DNA from: Burkholderiales bacterium 70-64
GTDB lineage: Bacteria > Pseudomonadota > Gammaproteobacteria > Burkholderiales > Burkholderiaceae_E
NCBI GenBank assembly: GCA_001898645.1
Contig: MKUQ01000021.1
Span: forward strand, 1 to 64,000
Direction of reading: 5' to 3'
DNA length: 64,000 bases
The notes under the pieces were generated by a model. That model was given only the letters and a program-made list of their open reading frames with translations, ran no database searches and was not told the origin of the DNA. A program made the position numbers and the translations under genes. Below, piece by piece: positions 9,116 to 20,793 of the stretch; position 1 is the stretch's first letter; every line of letters starts with the position of its first letter.

Positions 9116-10606
9116 GTGGCCATTTCCTATACCTATAAACCGACGATCGACCGCGGCGCCCGGGGCGGAGTCCTGGCCGCCATCGCCGTGGCGGTCGTGA
9201 CGCTGCTGCTGATGATGGTGTTCGGACTGCTGATGCGCATGGAGCAGGCCGAGCTCATCGCCATCGGGCCGACCTGGTTCTACCAGCTCATGACGCTGCA
9301 CGGCGCCGGCATGGTGGGCGTGGCGGGCCTGGCCGGGGCGGCGATCATGTGGCATTTCCTGAGCCAGTACGTGACGCTGTCGGCGCGCATCTTCGGCGCC
9401 AACCTGGTGCTGTTCCTGCTGGGCGTGCTGATGGTGCTCGCGTCCGTGCTCGGCGGGCATTTCCAGGGCGGCTGGACCTTCCTCTACCCGCTGCCGACCC
9501 GCGCCATGGGCATGTGGAGCAACGGCGCCGCCGTGCTGTTCATGAGCGGCATGCTGGTCATCGGCGTGGGCTTCCTGCTGCTGCACCTCGAGGTGGCGCG
9601 CGCGCTCACCAGCCGCTACGGCAACCTCGCGCGCGCCATGGGCTGGCCGCAGCTGTTCGGCCGCGATGCGGGCGATGCGCCGCCCCCGGCGGTGGTGGCC
9701 TCCGCCATGGTGACCATCGTCAACGTGCTGGGCCTGGTCGCCGGCGCCACCATCCTCGTGATGATGATCGTCAACGCGTACCTGCCCGGCTTCGCCATCG
9801 ATGCCCTGCTGGCCAAGAACCTGATCTACTTCTTCGGCCACGTGTTCATCAACGCCACCATCTACATGGCGGTGATCGCTGTCTACGAGATCCTGCCGCG
9901 CTACACGCACCGGCCGTGGAAGTCGAACAAGGTATTCCTGGCCTCGTGGACCGCCTCGACCCTGCTGGTGATATTCATCTTCCCGCACCACCTGCTGATG
10001 GACTTCGCCATGCCCAGGTGGATGCTGATCATGGGCCAGGTGGTCGGCTACCTCAACACCTTCCCGATCCTGGTGGTCACCGCCTACGGCGGGCTGATGA
10101 TCGTGTACCGTTCGGGCATCCGCTGGGACGTCGCCTCGACGCTGCTGTACGTGGCGCTGTTCGGCTGGGCGGCCGGCGCCATGCCGGCGTTCATCGACGG
10201 CACCATCGCGGTCAACTACGTGATGCACAACACCCTGTGGGTGCCGGGGCACTTCCATACCTACCTGCTGCTGGGCATGGTCACGATGGTGTTCGGCTTC
10301 ATGTACTACATCACGCGCGCGGGCGCCGCCGGCCATGATCACGCGGTCGATCGTCTCGCGGCGGGGATCTTCGTGCTGGCCACGCTCGGCTTCACGCTGA
10401 GCTTCCTCTACTCGGGCAAGGCCAGCATCGCGCGCCGCTACGCCGCGCACCTGCCCGAATGGGTGCCCTACGACCGCGTGGCCACGGTGTTCGCCGCCAT
10501 CGTGGTGGCCGCGGTGGCGGTGTTCGTGCTGCGATTCCTGGCGCGCCTGCCGATCGCCACCCGCGACTTCGCGCGTCCGGCGCTGCCCAGGGGCGTGGAG
10601 GCGTGA
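9116..10606 (+). CDS. norY: Heme-copper reductase subunit I lacking the active-site tyrosine (NorY-like, sNOR)
   Basis: Integral membrane catalytic subunit, 496 residues, about 12 helices. All six metal-ligand histidines are present: H62 (HGAGM) and H381 for the low-spin heme, H242 (FFGHVFIN), H291 and H292 (FPHH) for CuB, and H379 (WVPGHFH) for the high-spin heme. In oxygen-reducing oxidases of the A and B families the helix VI motif is HPEVY or similar, with a tyrosine cross-linked four residues after the first CuB ligand; here that place is N246. Loss of this tyrosine is a hallmark of nitric oxide reductases derived from oxidases. The sequence around GHFH resembles B-family (ba3-type) enzymes. 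GTG start with GAGGGA upstream. Function as a nitric oxide reductase is inferred from active site and gene order. Confidence 0.8.
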   Translation: MAISYTYKPTIDRGARGGVLAAIAVAVVTLLLMMVFGLLMRMEQAELIAIGPTWFYQLMTLHGAGMVGVAGLAGAAIMWHFLSQYVTLSARIFGANLVLFLLGVLMVLASVLGGHFQGGWTFLYPLPTRAMGMWSNGAAVLFMSGMLVIGVGFLLLHLEVARALTSRYGNLARAMGWPQLFGRDAGDAPPPAVVASAMVTIVNVLGLVAGATILVMMIVNAYLPGFAIDALLAKNLIYFFGHVFINATIYMAVIAVYEILPRYTHRPWKSNKVFLASWTASTLLVIFIFPHHLLMDFAMPRWMLIMGQVVGYLNTFPILVVTAYGGLMIVYRSGIRWDVASTLLYVALFGWAAGAMPAFIDGTIAVNYVMHNTLWVPGHFHTYLLLGMVTMVFGFMYYITRAGAAGHDHAVDRLAAGIFVLATLGFTLSFLYSGKASIARRYAAHLPEWVPYDRVATVFAAIVVAAVAVFVLRFLARLPIATRDFARPALPRGVEA

Positions 10607-11208
10607 CCCGCGCGCTCGGTGCCTCGCTGCTGGTGGTGCTGGCCGCGCTGGCCGTATTCACCTGGGGCACCGACGGCTGGAGCGCCTTCACCGGCGAGAC
10701 CGCACGGCGCGAACGGGTGCTGCGCCATCCGCGCCCGCTGCCGGCGGCCGTGCTGGAGGACCAGGACGGCCGCCCGTTCGAGCTGAGCGACTATCGCGGA
10801 CGCAGCCTGGCGGTGGAATTCATCTACACCCGCTGCCCGTCGGTGTGCCGCAGCCTGGGCACGGCGTTCCGGCAGATCCGCGACGCGGTCGCGCCGCAGC
10901 GCCTCGAGCGCGATTTCGCCCTGCTCAGCATCAGCTTCGATGCGGAGCACGACGACGTGCCGGCGCTGGCCGCGTGGGCCGCCGCCCACGGCGCCGACGG
11001 GCGCCACTGGCGCGTGGCCCGCGTGCGCGACCCGGCCCGGCTCGCGCCGCTGCTCGACGCCTTCGGCGTCGTGGTGATCGCCGACGGCCTGGGCGGCTAC
11101 GAGCACAACGCGGCGATCCATCTGCTCGATCGCGACGGCCGGCTGGCGCGCATCGACGACATCGAGGCGCCGCGCAGCTTCCTCGCCCGCGCGGGCCTGC
11201 AGCAGTGA
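10603..11208 (+). CDS. senC: SCO1/SenC-family copper chaperone
   Basis: Membrane-anchored periplasmic thioredoxin-fold protein, 201 residues, that delivers copper to the CuA site of the reductase or reduces its cysteines. It has one N-terminal membrane helix (about 4-22), the copper-binding RCPSVC motif (C78, C82) and a distal His in AAIHLLDRDG. A GTGA overlap couples it to subunit I and its own stop overlaps the next gene. SenC is a fixed part of norSY-senC-orf1 clusters, which supports the assignment of the operon. Confidence 0.88.
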   Translation: MTRALGASLLVVLAALAVFTWGTDGWSAFTGETARRERVLRHPRPLPAAVLEDQDGRPFELSDYRGRSLAVEFIYTRCPSVCRSLGTAFRQIRDAVAPQRLERDFALLSISFDAEHDDVPALAAWAAAHGADGRHWRVARVRDPARLAPLLDAFGVVVIADGLGGYEHNAAIHLLDRDGRLARIDDIEAPRSFLARAGLQQ

Positions 11209-11918
11209 ACGCGGCCGCCGCGCGGCGCGGCGCGGCGGCGTGGCCGGCCGCGCTGCTGTGGCTGGCGCTGGCGGCGCCGCCGCTGCGCGGTGCGCTGGAG
11301 GCGTCGATGAGCACGCACATGCTGCTGCAGATGCCGCTGCTGGCCGCGAGCGGGTTCGCCGCGGTGCGCGCACTCGCGCCGCCGCGGCGCGCGCGGGCGC
11401 TGGAGCTGGCCGGCGGCTGCGTGCCGCCGGTGCTGGCGGCGATGCTGGCCGCGAGCTACTGGATGCTGCCGCGCGCGCTGGATGCCGCGCTGGCCGACGG
11501 GGCCGCGGAGCTGGCCAAGTTCGTCACCCTGCCCCTGCTGGTGGGCGCGCCCCTGGCGCTGGCCTGGGAGCGGCTCGGCGCGGTCGGACGCGGCTTCGTG
11601 TGGACCAACCTCGCGAGCATGCTGGCGGTGACCGGCTGGCTCTACCTTGCCGCGCCGGTGCGCCTGTGCAATGCCTACCTGGCCTCGGGCCAGCACGAGG
11701 CCGGCGCGTGGATGGTCCGGCTCGCGGCGGCGATCCTGCTCGGCTGGCTGGCCGGGCTGCTCGTCGGCACGCCGGCGCAGCGCGGCGAGGCACCCGCCGG
11801 CGCGGGCGCGGCGCCTACAGGATGCGCGCCAGCCAGGCGCCGATCGCCTCGATCTCCTGCGGGCACACCGCGTGCCCCATCGGGTATTCGTGCCACTCGA
11901 CCGGATAGCCGAGCGTAG
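11205..11918 (+). CDS. Hypothetical membrane protein, orf1-like, last gene of the norSY operon
   Basis: 237-residue protein with about five or six hydrophobic helices. The N-terminal part contains STHMLLQMPLLAASG, reminiscent of the heme-copper-associated CtaG-like membrane proteins; the rest is Ala/Leu-rich. GTG start inside the stop of senC (GTGA). The last helix ends near residue 200; the remaining tail of about 40 residues is basic and Pro/Ser-rich and overlaps by 104 bp the end of the convergent esterase gene. That tail is probably not conserved, possibly because an original stop codon was lost. It occupies the position of orf1 in norSY-senC-orf1 clusters; its biochemical role is unknown. 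Confidence 0.7.
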   Translation: MNAAAARRGAAAWPAALLWLALAAPPLRGALEASMSTHMLLQMPLLAASGFAAVRALAPPRRARALELAGGCVPPVLAAMLAASYWMLPRALDAALADGAAELAKFVTLPLLVGAPLALAWERLGAVGRGFVWTNLASMLAVTGWLYLAAPVRLCNAYLASGQHEAGAWMVRLAAAILLGWLAGLLVGTPAQRGEAPAGAGAAPTGCAPARRRSPRSPAGTPRAPSGIRATRPDSRA

Positions 11919-12646
11919 CCAGCGCATCGCGCGACTGCCGCGCGCGCTCGATGCCGACCATCTCGTCGTCGCGGCCATGCGCCATGAAGATCGGGACATC
12001 GGCATTGGCCGCCTCGCGTTCGGCCGCCAGGGTGTCGGCCAGCGGCAGCCAGGTCGACAGCGCCATCACGCCGGCCAGCCGCCGGGGGTGTCGCAGGCCC
12101 GTCTGCAGCGCGATCGCCCCGCCCTGCGAGAATCCGGCCAGCACGATGCGCTGCGCGGCGATGCCGCGCTCGCACTCGCGCGCCACCAGCGCCTCCAGCA
12201 GCGCCTGCGACGCCCGGATGCCCGCTTCGTCCTGGCGCCGGCCGCCCAGCTCGACGATGTCGAACCACGCGCGCATCGCCATGCCCATGTTGATCGTCAC
12301 CGGGCGCAGCGGCGCGTGCGGGAACACGAAGCGCACCGCGAGGCGCGCCGGCAGGCGCAGCGCGGGCACTACCGGCTCGAAGTCGTGGCCGTCGGCACCT
12401 AGGGGTCTGTCGGAGTTGAAGCCGCCCCGGCCCGAAGGGTGAGCCCGTGGCCGGGCCGCACTCGGCGTTGCAAATGCTCGACGTGGCCACCGCCACGTCT
12501 GCGCTTTGCGCCTTGATTGCGGCCCGGCCACGGGCTCACGCGGGCCGGCTTCAACTCCGACAGACTCCTAGGCCGTGCAGCCAGATGACGGCGGCATCGG
12601 CGTGCGCGCCGGTGGAGGTCTCGATGGTCTCGGGCAGGGGGGTCAT
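11815..12646 (-). pseudogene. Carboxylesterase/phospholipase-family hydrolase split by a small mobile element
   Basis: Originally an alpha/beta-hydrolase of about 220 residues. The first part (12646 to 12572) encodes MTPLPETIETSTGAHADAAV through HGL. The rest (12398 to 11815) resumes GADGHDFEPVVPALRLP and includes the nucleophile elbow GFSQGG, the acid in HGRDDEMV and the His in YPMGHAVC. Joined, they give the family's HGLGADGHDF oxyanion motif. The two parts are separated by the 165-bp element plus a 4-bp target duplication, which shifts the frame and brings a stop soon after HGLG. A GTG inside the element could restart translation, but the product would lack the first strand and the HGLG loop. 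The gene is therefore very probably inactive. Confidence 0.85.
12399..12571. mobile_element. 165-bp MITE/REP-like palindromic element inserted at CTAG
   Basis: The element occupies 12403-12567 and is flanked on both sides by CTAG (12399-12402 and 12568-12571), which the uninterrupted esterase gene would contain once. Its ends are inverted copies, G(G/A)GTCTGTCGGAGTTGAAGC. Further inside, GAGCCCGTGGCCGGGCCGC is repeated in inverted form, and the centre has GACGTGGC-CACC-GCCACGTC, so the whole unit can fold into one long hairpin. It carries no transposase gene. A related single end lies at 24724-24746. Confidence 0.8.
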
Positions 12647-12696
12647 GTGGGCACTGTAGTTTGTGCTACCGTGACTTTCGAGGGAGAAGCAGAAGC

Positions 12697-13704
12697 ATGA
12701 CCGAAATCCGTGACGGCTTCGTCGGCGCCATCGGCAACACGCCGCTGATCCGGCTGCGCAAGGCGTCCGAGCTCACCGGGTGCGAGATCCTCGGCAAGGC
12801 GGAGTTCCTCAACCCCGGCGGCTCGGTGAAGGACCGCGCCGGGCTGTACATGATCCTCGACGCCGAGCAGCGCGGCGTGCTGCGCCCCGGCGGCATCGTG
12901 GTCGAGGGCACGGCCGGCAACACCGGCATCGGCCTCACGCTGGTGGCCAACGCGCGCGGCTACCGCACCGTTATCGTGATCCCGGCCACCCAGAGCCAGG
13001 AGAAGAAGGACCTGCTGCGCCTGTACGGCGCCGACCTGCGCGAAGTACCCGCCGCGCCGTTCAAGGACCCTGCCAACTACGTGCACGTGGCGCAGCGCCT
13101 CGCCGAGACGCTCGCGGCCGAGCATCCCGAGGGCGTGCTGTACGCCAACCAGTGGGAGAACCTGTCCAACCGCGACGGCCACTACGTCTCGACCGGGCCC
13201 GAGATCTGGCGCCAGACCGGCGGGCGCGTCGACGGCTTCACCTGCGCCATCGGCACCGGCGGCACCCTGGCCGGCACCGCGATGTACCTCAAGTCGCGCA
13301 ACCCGAAAGCGAGGATCGCGGCGGCCGACCCGATGGGCGCGGCCATGTACAGCTGGTTCACCCACGGCCGGCTCGAAAGCACCGGCAGCTCGATCACCGA
13401 GGGCATCGGGCTGGGCCGCGTCACCGCCAACATCGAGGGCGCGCCGGTCGACGTCGCCTATGAGATTCCCGACGAGGAGGCGCTGCCGATCGTGTTCGAC
13501 CTGCTGCGCGAGGAGGGCCTGTGCGTGGGCGGCTCCAGCGGCATCAACGTGGCCGGCGCGATCCGCCTGGCGCGCGAGCTGGGCCCGGGGCACACCGTGG
13601 TGACCATCCTCGCCGACGGCGGCAACCGCTACCAGTCGAAGCTGTTCAACCCGGAGTTCCTGCGCGGCAAGGGGCTGCCGGTACCGGCCTGGCTGGCAAG
13701 TTGA
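12697..13704 (+). CDS. cysK: Cysteine synthase, PLP-dependent (CysK-type)
   Basis: Makes L-cysteine from O-acetylserine and sulfide in the cytoplasm. Fold-type II PLP enzyme of 335 residues. IGNTPLIRL opens the domain, PGGSVKDRA holds the PLP lysine K45, EGTAGNTGIGL binds substrate and phosphate, and GTGGTLAG cups the cofactor phosphate. The C-terminus has the serine loop VGGSSGIN. Length fits the cysteine synthase/CysK2-like group, slightly longer than E. coli CysK. ATG at 12697 follows GGGAGAAGCAGAAGC. Divergent from the broken esterase gene by about 50 bp, so its promoter must lie there. Cystathionine beta-synthase-like activity cannot be excluded. Confidence 0.88.
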   Translation: MTEIRDGFVGAIGNTPLIRLRKASELTGCEILGKAEFLNPGGSVKDRAGLYMILDAEQRGVLRPGGIVVEGTAGNTGIGLTLVANARGYRTVIVIPATQSQEKKDLLRLYGADLREVPAAPFKDPANYVHVAQRLAETLAAEHPEGVLYANQWENLSNRDGHYVSTGPEIWRQTGGRVDGFTCAIGTGGTLAGTAMYLKSRNPKARIAAADPMGAAMYSWFTHGRLESTGSSITEGIGLGRVTANIEGAPVDVAYEIPDEEALPIVFDLLREEGLCVGGSSGINVAGAIRLARELGPGHTVVTILADGGNRYQSKLFNPEFLRGKGLPVPAWLAS

Positions 13705-13750
13705 CACCGACCGGCCGGATTGGCACTCTTGCTGCCAGCCGGTCAACCGT

Positions 13751-13957
13751 TGTGGGAGAGACCGCGCGTGCCGGTTCGTGCCGGCGCGGCGCGGCGCCGA
13801 AGGTGTATCGCCCCGGAAACTCTCAGGCAAAAGGACTGCAGCGGTTCGGCTCTCTGGAGAGAAGGCGTCGCATCCCGTGCGCCGCCTCGCCGAAGGAAAC
13901 AGGTGCCCGCGCCCGCCGCGGGCACTGAATGTCTCAGGCAAACGGACAGAGGGGGCT
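13751..13957 (+). ncRNA. Tandem glycine riboswitch (gcvT motif)
   Basis: Two glycine aptamers in series precede gcvH. Each starts with a GGGAGAG or TGGAGAG strand, contains GCCGAAGG, and ends with the signature CTCAGGCAAA followed by GGAC. Aptamer 1 is about 13751-13850; aptamer 2 about 13853-13957. The region between the second aptamer and the TTG start at 14005 is the expression platform. Known tandem glycine riboswitches switch the glycine cleavage operon on when glycine is plentiful. Confidence 0.93.
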
Positions 13958-14004
13958 TCCGATCCACCCGGGCCGCGCAGCGCGGCCGACCACGGAGCCC
14001 GCCC

Positions 14005-14391
14005 TTGGACAACCCCGCAGATCTCCGCTATACCTCGTCGCACGAGTGGCTACGCAACGAAGCCGACGGCACCGCGACGGTGGGCATCACCTTCCACGCG
14101 CAGGATGCGCTGGGCGAGCTGGTCTATGTCGAGCTGCCCGAGGTCGGGCGCCGGCTGGCGCAGGGCGAAGCCTGCGTGGTGGTCGAATCGACCAAGGCGG
14201 CCTCCGACGTCTACGCGCCGGTGGCCGGCGAGGTCGTCGCGGTGAACGAGGCGCTGGCCGACGCGCCGCAGACCGTCAACGAGGCGCCCTACGGCGCCGG
14301 CTGGCTGTTCCGTCTGCGCCCGGAAGACCCGGCGCAGGTCGGTGCGCTGCTCGATGCACAGGCTTACGGCGCCGGCCCCGGCGCAGCGTGA
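14005..14391 (+). CDS. gcvH: Glycine cleavage system H protein
   Basis: Lipoyl carrier protein of the glycine cleavage complex, 128 residues; it shuttles the aminomethyl group between P, T and L proteins. The lipoylated lysine is K64 in [14 protein letters not shown], and the start LRYTSSHEW is typical. No ATG lies in place: the TTG at 14005, with GGAG six bases upstream, gives the conserved N-terminus. It is the first gene behind the glycine riboswitch, followed four bases later by gcvP. The order H-P-T differs from the common T-H-P. Confidence 0.95.
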   Translation: MDNPADLRYTSSHEWLRNEADGTATVGITFHAQDALGELVYVELPEVGRRLAQGEACVVVESTKAASDVYAPVAGEVVAVNEALADAPQTVNEAPYGAGWLFRLRPEDPAQVGALLDAQAYGAGPGAA

Positions 14392-14395
14392 GCCG

Positions 14396-17359
<2,964 letters not shown>

Positions 17360-17413
17360 GCGCTTCGACGCGCTGCCCCCTGACACACCGACGCCCTGAC
17401 CACTTCGACCGCC

Positions 17414-18553
17414 ATGACCGACCCGCTGCACCGCCTCCCGCTCCATGCGCTGCACGCCGAGCACCAGGCGCGCTTCGGCGCCTTCGCCAGCTACGAGATG
17501 CCGATCCAGTACCCGTCGGGCCTGCGCGCCGAGCACCTGCACACGCGCGAGCAGGCGGGCCTGTTCGACGTCTCGCACATGGGGCAGCTGCGCATCACTC
17601 CCGCCGACGGCCGCCCCGCCACCCTGTACGCGCAGCTCGAGGCAGCGCTGCCCGTGGACTTCGAGGGATGGGCGAGCGGCCACCAGCGCTACTCGCTGCT
17701 GCTCAACGAGCGCGGCGGCATCGAGGACGACCTGATGCTGGTGCACCTCGCCGACGGCGCGCAGGCCGAGGTGCGCATGGTGGTCAACGCCGGCAACCGC
17801 GAGCACGACCTGGCGCTGCTGCGCGAGCGCTGCCCGAAGCTGCGCATCGAATGGACGGACGCGGCGCTGGTCGCGCTGCAGGGCCCCGCGGCCGAGGCGG
17901 CGCTGGCGGCGCTCGACCCGGCGGCCGCCGCGCTGCGCTTCATGGAGGCGGCCACGCTGCGCCTGCTCGGCGCCGAATGCTTCGCCACCCGCTCCGGCTA
18001 CACCGGCGAGGACGGCTACGAAATCTCGCTGCCGGCGGCGCAGGCCGAGGCCATCGTGCGCCGGCTGCTGGCGAACCCTGCGGTGAAGCTCGCCGGCCTC
18101 GGCGCGCGCGACACCCTGCGCCTGGAAGCGGGCCTGCCGCTGCACGGCAGCGACATCGACGCCGCCACCACGCCGGTGGAGTCGGGCCTGGCCTTCGCCA
18201 TCCCGAAGTCGCGCCGCGCCGGCGGCGCCAAGGCGGGCGGCTTCCCCGGGGCGGACACCATCCTGCGCGAGCTCGCCGAGGGCACCGCGCGCCGGCTGGT
18301 CGGCCTGGTGTCGCGCGAGCAGGTGCCGATCCGCGCCCACGCGCTCATCGCCGATCCCGACGACCGCCCGGTGGGCGAGGTCACCAGCGGCACGGTGTCG
18401 CCCACGCTCGGCCACCCGGTGATGCTCGCGCGCATCCAGCGCGGCGCCCTCGACAACGCGACGCGCGCTCCGCTCGCGGCCATCGTGCGCAACCGCCGCC
18501 TGGCGGTGACGCCCTCGCCGCTGCCGTTCGTGCCCAAGCGCTACCGGCGCTGA
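17414..18553 (+). CDS. gcvT: Aminomethyltransferase, glycine cleavage T protein
   Basis: Transfers the methylene group from GcvH to tetrahydrofolate, releasing ammonia. 379 residues, the usual length. The start HALHAEHQARFGAFASYEMP, FDVSHMGQ, the folate-site region RSGYTGEDGYEIS and the C-terminal barrel domain with GEVTSGTVSPTLG are all in place. It follows gcvP by 54 bp and precedes the amino-acid ABC transporter genes by 14 bp, so the transporter may share the glycine-responsive transcript. Confidence 0.95.
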   Translation: MTDPLHRLPLHALHAEHQARFGAFASYEMPIQYPSGLRAEHLHTREQAGLFDVSHMGQLRITPADGRPATLYAQLEAALPVDFEGWASGHQRYSLLLNERGGIEDDLMLVHLADGAQAEVRMVVNAGNREHDLALLRERCPKLRIEWTDAALVALQGPAAEAALAALDPAAAALRFMEAATLRLLGAECFATRSGYTGEDGYEISLPAAQAEAIVRRLLANPAVKLAGLGARDTLRLEAGLPLHGSDIDAATTPVESGLAFAIPKSRRAGGAKAGGFPGADTILRELAEGTARRLVGLVSREQVPIRAHALIADPDDRPVGEVTSGTVSPTLGHPVMLARIQRGALDNATRAPLAAIVRNRRLAVTPSPLPFVPKRYRR

Positions 18554-18567
18554 GAAGGAGACGCGGC

Positions 18568-19590
18568 ATGCCGAAATCCCGCCTCGCCGCGCTCGCCGAG
18601 CTCGTCCTCGCAGCCGCCCTGCTCGTGCCCGCGCTCGCCTGGGCCGGCCCCACCCTCGATTCGATCAGGCAGAAGGGAACCCTGCGCTGCGGCGTCAACA
18701 GCGGGCTGCTCGGCTTCTCGGCGCCCGACCGCCAGGGCCGCTGGAGCGGCATCGATGCCGACTTCTGCCGCGCGGTGGCCACCGCCATCCTGGGCAGCCC
18801 GGACAAGGCGCAGTTCGTGCCCACCAACACCCAGAACCGCTTCACCCTGCTGCAGACGGGCGAGATCGACCTGCTCTCGCGCAACACCACCTGGAGCTCG
18901 GGCCGCGACTCCACGCTGGGCGTGGTGTTCGCCGGCACGCTCTTCTACGACGGGCAGGGCTTCATGGTGCGCAAGTCGGCGAAGATCTCGAGCGCCAGGC
19001 AGCTCAACGGCGCCACCGTGTGCGTGCTGCCCGGCACCACCACCGAGCTCAACCTCACCGATTATTTCCGCAGCCACAAGATGAGCTTCAAGCCGGTGGT
19101 GGTCAACGAGCTGCCGCAGATCGAGCAGGCGTTCTTCTCGGGACGCTGCGACGTGTTCACCACCGATCTCTCCGGCCTGGCGGTCACCCGGCTCAAGGTC
19201 TCCAACAAGGACGACTACGTGATCCTGCCCGAGGCGATCTCCAAGGAGCCGCTCGGCCCGCTGCTGCGCCGCGGCGACTGGGAGTACTTCACCATCGTCA
19301 AGTGGGTGCTGTTCGGCCTGATCGAGGCCGAAGAATACGGCGTGACCTCGGCCAACGTCGACAAGCTCAAGGCCGAGAGCAAGGACCCCTCCATCCAGCG
19401 CCTGGTGGGCACCTCGGGCGACGTCGGCAAGGGCCTGGGCCTGGACAACGACTGGCTGGCGCGCACGGTCAAGGCGGTCGGCAACTACGGCGAGATGTAC
19501 GCCCGCAACATCGCGCCGATCGGCATCGAGCGCGGCCTGAATGCGCAGTGGAAGAACGGCGGGCTGATGTACGCGCCGCCCATCCGCTGA
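18568..19590 (+). CDS. aapJ: General L-amino acid ABC transporter, substrate-binding protein
   Basis: Periplasmic binding protein (340 residues) of the AapJ/BztA polar amino-acid importer family. A signal peptide ends at ALAWAG; the mature start has LDSIRQKGTLRCGVNSG, then the family hallmarks GRWSGIDADFCRAVA, NRFTLLQTGEIDLLSRNTTW and a C-terminal RNIAPIGIERGLNAQWKNGG. AGAAGGAG lies before the ATG at 18568. First gene of a complete aapJQMP set directly behind gcvT. Ligands of the family are polar and branched amino acids; specificity here is not visible. Confidence 0.92.
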   Translation: MPKSRLAALAELVLAAALLVPALAWAGPTLDSIRQKGTLRCGVNSGLLGFSAPDRQGRWSGIDADFCRAVATAILGSPDKAQFVPTNTQNRFTLLQTGEIDLLSRNTTWSSGRDSTLGVVFAGTLFYDGQGFMVRKSAKISSARQLNGATVCVLPGTTTELNLTDYFRSHKMSFKPVVVNELPQIEQAFFSGRCDVFTTDLSGLAVTRLKVSNKDDYVILPEAISKEPLGPLLRRGDWEYFTIVKWVLFGLIEAEEYGVTSANVDKLKAESKDPSIQRLVGTSGDVGKGLGLDNDWLARTVKAVGNYGEMYARNIAPIGIERGLNAQWKNGGLMYAPPIR

Positions 19591-19595
19591 AGGGC

Positions 19596-20789
19596 GTGCC
19601 TGCACCCGGCACGGGCGCACCCGCTGCCGCCCCGGGCGGCTCGCGCATGCTGCACAGCGAGCGCGTACGCGGCATCGTCTACCAGGCACTGCTGCTGGCG
19701 GCCGTGGTCGGCGTCGGCTGGTACCTGATCGACAACACGCTGCACAACCTGCAGACGCGCGAGATCCAGACCGGCTTCGGCTTCCTCGGCCGCAGCGCCG
19801 GCTTCGAGATCGGCGAGACGATGATCGAATACGACCCGTCGCGCACCTACGGCCGCGCGCTGGCGGCCGGGCTGCTCAACACCCTGTGGGTATCGGCGCT
19901 GGGCATCGTCGCGGCCACCCTCCTGGGCACGCTGATCGGCATCGCCCGCCTGTCGTCGAACTGGCTGCTGGCGCGGCTCGCCTCGGCCTACGTCGAGACG
20001 GTGCGCAACGTGCCGCTGCTGCTGCAGCTGTTCGTGTGGTACGGCATGCTCACCGAGCTGCTGCCGCCGGTGCGCGAGGCGATCGCCTTCGGCGACCTGG
20101 TGTTCCTGAGCCAGCGCGGGCTGCGCTATGCGTGGCCGCAACCCGCGCCCGGCTGGAGCGCCGCCGGCTGGGGGCTGGCCGCCGCGGTGGCGGGCGTGCT
20201 CGCCTGGCGCTGGCTCGCCGCGCGCCGGCAGCAGGCCACCGGCGCGCAGTGGCCCCTGCTGTGGCCGGCGCTGGCGATGCTCGCCGGCCTGCCGCTGGCC
20301 GGCTGGCTGCTGGGCGGCGCACCCACCGCGCTCGAGCGGCCGGTGCTCGGCGGCTTCGACTTCCAGGGCGGCAAGGCCCTCTCGCCCGAGTTCGTCGCGC
20401 TGCTGGCGGGCCTGAGCACCTACACCGCGGCCTTCATCGCCGAAGTGGTACGCGGCGGCCTGCTGGCGGTGGACCGCGGGCAGGACGAGGCGGCCATGGC
20501 GCTCGGCCTGAGGCCGGGCCAGCGCCTGCGCCTGGTCACCCTGCCGCAGGCGCTGCGTGTGATCGTCCCGCCGCTGACCAGCCAGTACCTCAACCTGACC
20601 AAGAACTCCTCGCTGGCCGTGGCCATCGGCTACCCCGACCTGCTGGCGGTGGCCAACACCACCATGAACCAGACCGGCCAGGCGATCGAGGCGATCGCCA
20701 TCGTCATGGCGGTCTACCTCTCGATCAGCCTGGCGATCTCGCTGCTGATGAACTGGTACGACGCGCGGCTGCGCCTCACGGAACGGTGA
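19596..20789 (+). CDS. aapQ: General L-amino acid ABC transporter, permease AapQ
   Basis: Inner-membrane permease of the His/Glu/Gln/Arg family, 397 residues from the GTG at 19596, or 380 from the ATG at 19647 (MLHSERVRG). Neither start has a strong ribosome site and family length fits both. Hydrophobic helices are separated by a large loop, as in AapQ/BztB. The ATPase-contact loop EAAMALGLRPGQRLRLVTLP lies near the C-terminus. It pairs with AapM to form the transmembrane channel. Confidence 0.92.
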   Translation: MPAPGTGAPAAAPGGSRMLHSERVRGIVYQALLLAAVVGVGWYLIDNTLHNLQTREIQTGFGFLGRSAGFEIGETMIEYDPSRTYGRALAAGLLNTLWVSALGIVAATLLGTLIGIARLSSNWLLARLASAYVETVRNVPLLLQLFVWYGMLTELLPPVREAIAFGDLVFLSQRGLRYAWPQPAPGWSAAGWGLAAAVAGVLAWRWLAARRQQATGAQWPLLWPALAMLAGLPLAGWLLGGAPTALERPVLGGFDFQGGKALSPEFVALLAGLSTYTAAFIAEVVRGGLLAVDRGQDEAAMALGLRPGQRLRLVTLPQALRVIVPPLTSQYLNLTKNSSLAVAIGYPDLLAVANTTMNQTGQAIEAIAIVMAVYLSISLAISLLMNWYDARLRLTER

Positions 20790-20793
20790 CGCC

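Noticed and set aside
9116-10606. Ordinary aerobic cytochrome c oxidase subunit I
   Set aside because: All metal histidines fit, but the tyrosine after the first CuB ligand is missing and the gene set lacks subunit III and heme-biosynthesis genes, so a NO reductase-type assignment is favoured.
13705-13750. Intrinsic terminator after cysK
   Set aside because: An inverted repeat (GACCGG...CCGGTC) is present but no T-run follows, so a terminator could not be supported.
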